Positions 57,637 to 64,000 of a DNA stretch of 64,000 nucleotides are shown here, one piece after another. Source of the stretch: Adiantum capillus-veneris (Eukaryota; Streptophyta; Polypodiopsida; Polypodiales; Pteridaceae). Below the pieces are notes generated by a model. That model saw only the letters and a program-made list of their open reading frames with translations, made no database searches and was not told where the DNA came from. The stretch lies in assembly GCA_014529385.2 (NCBI GenBank), contig CM043959.1, positions 48,611,928 to 48,675,927 on the forward strand. The letters run 5' to 3'. The position numbers were made by a program, and so were the translations under genes. How positions within the stretch are numbered: position 1 is the first letter of the stretch; every line of letters starts with the position of its first letter.

Positions 57637-57781
57637 GTCATGTAATCCAAGTCTTGTATCTAGCTCTCTTAATAAAGTATTAAGTCTTATAATCAATATT
57701 AAGCTTATCATCAAGTCCAAGTTCTTGTACATTGTGAGTGCCTCCTCTTGCTCTCTTCTAGCTCTATACGCGCTCATAACA
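57637..57781 (+). repeat. chromovirus E: 3' LTR fragment, U3 missing
   Basis: 145 bp are almost identical to the last part of the E LTR (26403-26547 and 48225-48369) and end CTCATAACA. It follows the chromodomain directly, so the U3 with the heat shock elements and the PPT has been lost here. Confidence 0.85.
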
Positions 57782-57886
57782 TTTGTTGTCTCTCGACTCT
57801 TGAGAGTAGAGATCCAAGTGTGGGACCCGTGCCCATATAACGATCTGTCAAGAACCCCAAACTCTTTGCACATTGTATACACGATT

Positions 57887-59215
57887 TTAACACTAGGTTG
57901 GTAACCTAACAGGACATAAAAGTGTCCTTTCAAGGTTTTGAAAAAAACCTCCAAAACCATAGTAGATCCACTCATTTTGTAAAATCCTTTCATGAGGTTA
58001 TAGTTCAAGGCCTACTACACATGGAAAAAATAAGAAACTTGTAAAATTTCTCATCTTTTGGTCACACCAAGCCTCCAAAGTTGATGGACCAGTGCATTTT
58101 CATCAAAACAGTCATTTCTTACATTTTGTTGCATAAAAATAAGATTAGGGATTTTTGTAGGACTTGAGATAAATTCCCTAGTTAACTTCAATGGGTTGGT
58201 GATCAGAACATATGATTACTTCTCACTCACTATTTTTTGTTTTTCCAAAATAAATAGGTACAAAAAAGGTTGAATTTTTACCATTCTGCAGACCTATCAT
58301 CACAGTTTCTATAGCCACGCTCAATACAAATAATATATGCATGTTTTCTTAGTTCCCTATTGTTCTTTATGTTCATAAGGATCCATGGAGCATGTCAAAA
58401 GAATAATACATCTCTTACCAAGGGGAATCTTGGGGACAAAGATGAAGTGCTAAATACAGCAAACATGAAAAAACTGGGTTCAACATTATGAGTTGTAGAA
58501 TCCCATAGAAACTATTCAATATCTATCCAAATTTGATCCTTATGCTAGATATGGTTACTACCTACAAAATGCATGTAGTTGTCACAAGAAACTAACAATA
58601 TTGAAAAGGCTATACTTGATATACTAGAATGTTTCGTTTTCTTATATAATCGAAAAAATCAACCATCGTTGTGTACTATGAAAAATAGGGTATTAGGTGC
58701 CCCAGAACTCAAGGAATATTAGCTTTATGTTACAATATGCGACATAGAAAATAAAAAATGCATTTGGATATCATGAAATACACCAAAAAAATCATAGAAG
58801 AGCTAAAATTGGCTAAAAAACAGGATTTGACAATTTTTGTAATTTGGTCATAACTCACAACTTTAATATTTATTTCTCCCTAGAAGCATCATGACATATT
58901 GAGGACTACTAAAGATAGTTCTCTAGCATTATACACCTCACAAAAATGAATTCTAGAGTGGTAAAGTTGCAAAAAGTTGAAAAAAGCCAAAAACAACACC
59001 CGTTTTTCACACAGTTTTGGTTGTGAAATGTTGTGCAAGGACAAGGTTAAAGATGGAATTGATATTCAAAAAAATGTCGAGTTTTTTTCAGCTCACGAGA
59101 CAACTTTCTAGATAGATAGCACCTCAAAATACATTTTGAAACTCTTGACATAATTCAAGGAAAATGGTCACTTTTAACAGGACATAAAAGTGTCCCATTA
59201 CCAACCTAGTGTTAA
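57887..59215. mobile_element. nonautonomous DNA transposon with CACTA-type ends
   Basis: The ends CACTAGGTTGGTAA (57891-57904) and TTACCAACCTAGTG (59198-59211) are perfect 14-bp inverted repeats, flanked on both sides by TTAA. Just inside both ends lies AACAGGACATAAAAGTGTCC, in the same orientation at both. The 1.32-kb body has no transposase-like ORF. CACTA ends suggest the En/Spm superfamily, although those usually make 3-bp duplications; TTAA duplication would instead fit piggyBac. Confidence 0.6.
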
Positions 59216-59394
59216 GACATCGCTAACACACACATCATATAATGAAATCTTTCTTCTTCCCCCTTCAATAGCCGACCAGCTAGCATAAATGCTCTCAGAC
59301 AAGTTAATACTTGGAATTTTTGCCTGCTCCCATGGACTTTTATTAGCCTATCCACAAAATTGTAGTTAAGTAATTGAACATGGTGTTTCTTGGA

Positions 59395-61080
59395 TCACAA
59401 AGAAATAAAATATAAAGTCACATTCTTGTTGATGTTTCCCCAATGCTCAATTCGTTGTTCCCACCATTTAAACCATCGTTGAAGCGCCTCTAAGTTCTCT
59501 TTTGGAACATGAATCAACCACCAATCTTTGGTATGCCTTGCGTTAATTGTAGCCTCTTCCAGTTGTTGAGAGTCTCCATGCTTCAACATTCCAATGTGCT
59601 CATTTTGCTTTGGTGCAGGCACAAATTTTCTTGTGTACTTTTGCAAGATCTGCTCCCAATGGAAAAGGCAAGAGTGCTCTCTACCTTCCATAATATTACG
59701 CGGGCCTCCATTGTACACTATCCTTATTGTCAACCAGTTTGCCCCTGCCTCATCTGACATGAGCCCTGCAAAATCAGGCGGTTCTTGCCCACAATGAGCC
59801 ATGGTAGCATTCAATCTTTCCCAAAACAATACTTGAGACTCGTCATCCTCCTCTTTTGCTTCACAAATTGCAATAACCTGCAATGCTCGCTATTCTGGAT
59901 AAATATGATGCAAATGTTAGGACAAACCTTTTGAAGGATAAATATTTCATATTTCCAATTAGAAACAAACTTACCCTGGATCATACACGGAACATGACAT
60001 TGTTTCCCATCCATCTATCCTATGTGTATGATTAAAGTGAACCCAAGCATTCCTCAAGTCACCTTGCCCAGTTCGTCTCATTCGGTTTACTAGGTCCACA
60101 CCTAATGCAGGACCTTTTGTAGACATCTTGAAAAGGTAACATTTTTCTCTTCCATTGCATTGTGTTGGGAATCTACTTCCATGGAAAAAGGGAAACATAC
60201 AATGTCGTTGCAACTGCAAAATAATGTCATATCCTTCACCCATCTGAATAGATTGCTTCGCCTTTTCTTTGGTTATTAGACCTTTAAATCTACATGCAAT
60301 ATCCATATTAATGTGAATGACATAACATACCAAAAAAGAAACATAAGACACATGAATCCATGCATACCCGTTGTTTTGCACTAGTGGCATCATCTCCTCT
60401 AGAAAACCAAGTAAATCTTGATCAGTTGTGACTTCTTTATCCTCTCTCGTTAAAGATTCAAACAACATTTGTTGAGCTACTAGCATTTGTATTTTTTGTG
60501 GTCCACCTTTCTCTATTTTAAAAACCATGGTAACCAAGTTCTGCACTTTTGCTATATTGGCTCTTAATGTGCCTGGTTGAACACTATGATCATGATTACC
60601 AATATGAAGTACCATTCGAGTCATACTCTCATCCAAAGGGAAAACATAATAGATCATAGACTTGTATACATCAATGCATGTCATGGTTTTTTTGGCAATA
60701 GTGACAGTAACTTTTTGATTTACCCTCACCGACGACGACAGGATATCCCTTGCTTACCTGCCTATCCAAGTGACCATGAAAACAGCTGTCATTGAACTTC
60801 TTCTCATTCATGTAAATGGACAAGAGAGGCGGTGACATTGTAGATTCCCAAGGCAATAACTTAGCCTCACTATACAAGCTATTGTCATATTTGTTTGGGA
60901 TGGGCGTGTCCAGAGATGACTATTGTGTTTTTGCTCCATCCCTTCCATTCTCTTCATTTTCCCAAAAGTTGCAGGAAACTCAAAACACAAACAACCATTA
61001 TAGGTGGTGGATAGTTCAGCTACGTGTAGAGGATTGCCACACATCTTTAACAGCTTCTTAAGTAGAGGTTCCCCTTCTCC
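59395..61080 (-). pseudogene. broken multi-exon transposase-like gene
   Basis: Minus-strand order: MSIVHWIQNGEGEPLLKKL (from about 61080), then frame breaks, then MTRMVLHIGNHDHSVQPGT and LLGFLEEMMPL. After a likely intron (60367-60290, GTATGC..TGTAG) comes FKGLITKEKAK, HCMFPFFHGSRFP and DGWETMSCSVYDP. After a second intron (59974-59879, GTAAGT..TTGCAG) comes VIAICEAKEEDDESQ, FAGLMSDEAGANW, REHSCLFHWEQ and a Trp-rich end. From memory this resembles a MULE-like plant transposase family with a DSA/DEA-ANW motif, but I cannot confirm it. Confidence 0.4.
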
Positions 61081-61104
61081 ATTTTGTATCCAATGAACAA
61101 TTGA

Positions 61105-62785
61105 CATAGATGGCACTCCAGTCAGTCCAGAGGCAGAAGGGCTGAGAGGGAAGAACGCAAGGCCAGGAGTTCTTGGACCACACATGGGGATGAAGGAGCT
61201 AAAGGCAGTAAAGGTAGTCGCCATAGTAGAAAAGCCAGGGAGGAGACAAAAATTGAGACTAAAGAAGAAATTGACTAGGATGCAGACACAGACCATTACA
61301 AGAAATCTTCAAGAAGGAGTCAAGTTCCTAAGGTGAGAAGTGGCAGAAACGATGCTGATCGACATGATTACACCTCTTCATTGATTTTTTTTTTCCAATG
61401 TTCAAAGGGGGGAAGAAAGATGACACGAATGTTCATATCCAAGCCTTTGAACAGTATGCTGAGTTGAAGAATATTGATGAAGATGGTGACTCGGGGGAAT
61501 ACTTTCCTCAAACATTAAAAGAGGCAGCAAGAAAATGGTACTACCATTACCCAGCTTGCCAACTCAGATCATATAACAAACTACTCAAAGCTTTCCGACT
61601 GGAATATTCAGATAACAGAGGAGATGAGGATATCCTCTATGAACTAGATAAGATAAAGCAAAGGAAATTATCAGTCAGAAGCTATGTTGAGGAAATCAAG
61701 GAGCTGACTAGGCAGCTCTGCAGGAACCACCATCAGATAAGCAATTGCGAGCATGGTTTTTAAATGGTTTCCGCAGTAAGAAGCTTAGGGAATAGGAGGT
61801 GCCTGCACCAACAAAGAAATTTAATGATTTGGTGCAACGAGCCCTGAAGCTGGAGCAACATGCTAAGAAGGAGGTCCAGTAGTAGCAGTACTTCTACTGA
61901 GAATTATGATTCCAGTAAGACCTCCAGTAGTTCTGAAAGTAGCTCAGATGAGAAGAGCAAAGACAAGACTAAGAAGGGGTCTTGGTCTAGAAAGATTGAT
62001 GAGATGGCCCGGAAGATTGTTGAAATCAGCTAGACCAGACAACCAATAAGAAGAGTGGAAACTTGGTGTTCAAAGTGTAAATCCAAAGATCGTGTTTCCA
62101 ATGATTGTCCACAATGTACTTACCGCAAAGCGGCTTACGGCCATCTATGGAACAACTGTGGCATTCACATTCATCATTTCAAGAAGGGAAAAGATCTGTC
62201 TGTGGTGGCATTTACCAATTTTGAACCAGTAAGAGTGGAGACTACTAGTGTACCCCAAGAAGAGAAATCAGGTATCAGTGGTGCTGGTACAGGGCGTGGC
62301 AGGTACCAAGGGGGTACTGGCCGAGGCCGGGGCCGGGGTCGTGGTAATTTTCAGAGTCGAAGTCTGAATTTCTATACTTGTGGTAAGTATGGCTACTTCG
62401 CGGCTCAGTGTCCAAAAACACCTGTTATTATTGCGGCTACTGAGGCAAAGGCCCCAGAGCGAGTTCCTGTACGAGCAGTTTTACAGGTAGCAAAGGGGTG
62501 GTTATTGAGGAAATCTCAGATAACCTAGCAAAACCAGTCAATCCTGAAAGTAGCAAATGGGCTCAGGAGAGGGAGGTGTGGAAAGCCAAGGGTAAAGAAA
62601 AGGTGGTTGATGAATGGCAGGAGCAGAGAGAATTGGCGGCCAGAATCACAAAGGATTTAGCCAAGAAGCTGCCAGGGGTCATTCAAAAGATACCAGTCCA
62701 ATCTTCTGAGAAAGCACAACCAGATCAGTCAAGGTTTGGAAAACCTGAGACCATGTTGGCTGCAGTTTAGAGACTGATGGAAGAG
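61105..62785 (+). pseudogene. gag: gypsy element I: Gag
   Basis: A charged N-terminal part (about 61105-61390; RAEREERKARSS, with a TAG near 61277) leads to a Gag core: DTNVHIQAFEQYAELKN, EAARKWYYHYPACQLRSYN and KQRKLSVRSYVEEIKEL. Stops and shifts follow at 61761-62050. Two zinc-knuckle relics are both defective: CSKCKSKDRVSNDC has Arg for His, and FYTCGKYGYFAAQC lacks the first Cys and the His. An Arg-Gly-rich run (TGRGRGRGRGN) lies between them. A Lys/Gln-rich piece closes it at 62768. Confidence 0.8.
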
Positions 62786-63450
62786 CTAGGAACTGATAAG
62801 GGAGCTGAAAAACACTAGAACAAAGGAGTGGTATAGTGAAAATACTACCAATTCTTCAAGTTCTGATAGCAATTCTGATCATGAGAGGGAGGGAATTCAT
62901 GTCAAGATTTGTGACAGAATTCAGAAACTCACGGTGGAGCTAGAGGAAATTAGAAAAACTTTGCTTGAAGCAGCAAATTTCATCAGACAATGAAGGAAGG
63001 CTGATGCGGAAGCCAGAACGGTTGACTTGGCTGCTGTCAAAGATGATGAAGTGCCGATGATCCAGGTAAATTATAAAGTTAGGAAACAGTGGGAGCCACT
63101 ATCTGGCGTCATACTGGATGGAGGAGCAGGAGTAAACATCCTGGGGGCACATCTTCAGCAAAGGATGGGAATTACAAATCTATAACCTGCACCTTTCAAA
63201 GTTCAAATGGCAGACCATCGAGTAGTGCAGGAAAATGGTATGATAGAGAGTATGCAGATGAGAGTGGGCAAGGAAAAGTTCAAAACTAGCTTCCTAGTAT
63301 TAGATGTGCAAGGCACGTCTTGGATGCTATTGGGGCGCCCATGGCCGCGAACGGCACAGGCTGATCACGACTATGCTAATCAGACTCTGACAATACAAGG
63401 TGCCAGTAGTACCAGAATTCAAATTCAGATGAACAACACTAGGAGCTAGA
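62786..63450 (+). pseudogene. pol: gypsy element I: linker and aspartic protease
   Basis: After a charged stretch with several stops, the protease reads VILDGGAGVNILGAHL near 63115, then across a frame change FKVQMADHRVVQENG and SWMLLGRPWPRTA near 63325. DGGAGVN and LLGRPW are the active-site and C-terminal motifs, and they are closest to element A's protease in this window. Confidence 0.85.
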
Positions 63451-64000
63451 GAACAGAGCTGACACCCGAAGAGCTTTGCAAGAAGTATAAGGTGAAGAAA
63501 ATTGAGAGAATGTTGGGCAGCAATTAATATTTTTCCATTGATCGAGATATATCACAATGCAGTGTTATTGGACAAAGATCAGGCTGAAAAGCAAAAGAAG
63601 CAATTTCCAGACTAGTTCACTGAGCAGAACTTTGGAGAACGGCCAGTTCAGTTAACTGGAAGGCCAGAAGAACGAGTTGATTCAAGTGCACCAATGGATT
63701 CTGAACAAATACACTCTGAAGAAGTTACTGAAAATCAGAATAGCAGTTCAGAGCTCAAGGGACTGTCTTCGGATTACGTTGAGGAATCAACCAAGAGAGA
63801 AGGCGGAGGGCCTAACTGACTACTGTCAGATGATCAAGAAATAGAGGAATGGAACTTAGGTTCTGAGGAAAATCCCAGATTGATCAAAGTCAACAAACAT
63901 CTGAATCCTAAGATGAAAGAGAATGCCCGATATATGTTCCACCAGTACAAGGATGTGTTCGCATGGGAACATACTGATCTTAAAGGAGTAGATCCAAAGG
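63451..64000 (+). pseudogene. pol: gypsy element I: linker and start of reverse transcriptase, cut by window end
   Basis: An acidic Ser/Glu linker (GRPEERVDSSAPMDSEQ and following, with stops) is followed by LIKVNKHLNPKMKE and YKDVFAWEHTDLKGVDPK at the very end. That is the usual start of plant gypsy RT, as in elements A and D. Confidence 0.8.

Noticed and set aside
57610..58008. 132-codon minus-strand ORF
   Set aside because: It spans the E LTR fragment and the left end of the CACTA-type element, so it crosses two unrelated units and is accidental.

Overview
This window is plant nuclear DNA made almost entirely of nested, decaying transposable elements. I see no intact cellular gene, rRNA, tRNA or CRISPR array. 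The pointers to a land plant are: Ty1/copia elements with a tRNA-iMet primer site; Ty3/gypsy elements of the plant Tat-like type with a second, archaeal-like RNase H; remnants that look like a PPR gene; and a transposase-like gene with short GT-AG introns. The chromodomain element E has Gag, RT and integrase sequences that look like the fungal-type Tcn1 lineage. From memory that lineage is known from mosses, lycophytes and ferns and is rare in flowering plants, so a non-seed plant (possibly a gymnosperm) is my best guess. This is inference.

Layout. (1) 1-3021: 3' part of a copia element ending in its own 192-bp LTR; it sits in the gag of gypsy element A. (2) 3022-11287: element A (gag-PR-RT-RNaseH-IN, then a long coiled-coil ORF and a probable 514-bp LTR). 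A appears to lie inside the LTR of element B. (3) About 11289-14134 and 19131-21075: element B, minus strand, Tat-like. It is split by copia element C (14135-19125), which has 227-bp LTRs, a 5-bp target duplication, a PBS and a PPT. (4) 21085-24989: ancient low-coding DNA with a protein-repeat ORF, PPR-like remnants and another gypsy protease remnant. (5) 24990-27329: 5' end of a chromovirus (E copy 1) with a heat-shock-element-rich LTR that holds a solo LTR of element D. (6) 27330-34552: two near-identical ~2.8-2.9 kb repeats (H), each with an array of 152-bp units, flanking a 1.4-kb minus-strand RT/RNase H fragment (G). (7) 36151-48184: element D on the minus strand, with its 5' LTR, PBS and palindrome-rich leader. 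(8) 48185-57781: E copy 2, split by element F (49287-54048). (9) 57887-59215: a nonautonomous DNA transposon with CACTA-type ends. (10) 59395-61080: a broken multi-exon transposase-like gene, minus strand. (11) 61105-64000: element I, gypsy gag-PR-RT, running off the window.

The most unusual object is element D. Its pol frame appears to carry a normal protease upstream of RT and a second complete retropepsin downstream of integrase. It also has two tandem HHCC zinc-binding modules before the integrase core and a basic tail with repeated tryptophan-lysine motifs. Its untranslated leader has four copies of a 24-bp palindrome, and the same palindrome closes each H repeat.

Nearly all coding regions are pseudogenes. 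Roughly two thirds of the in-frame stops that I located by eye are TAG, often where CAG would fit. That is the pattern expected from deamination of methylated CHG cytosines in silenced plant transposons. Element boundaries rest on visible TG..CA ends, target duplications and reading-frame continuity, without database searches.
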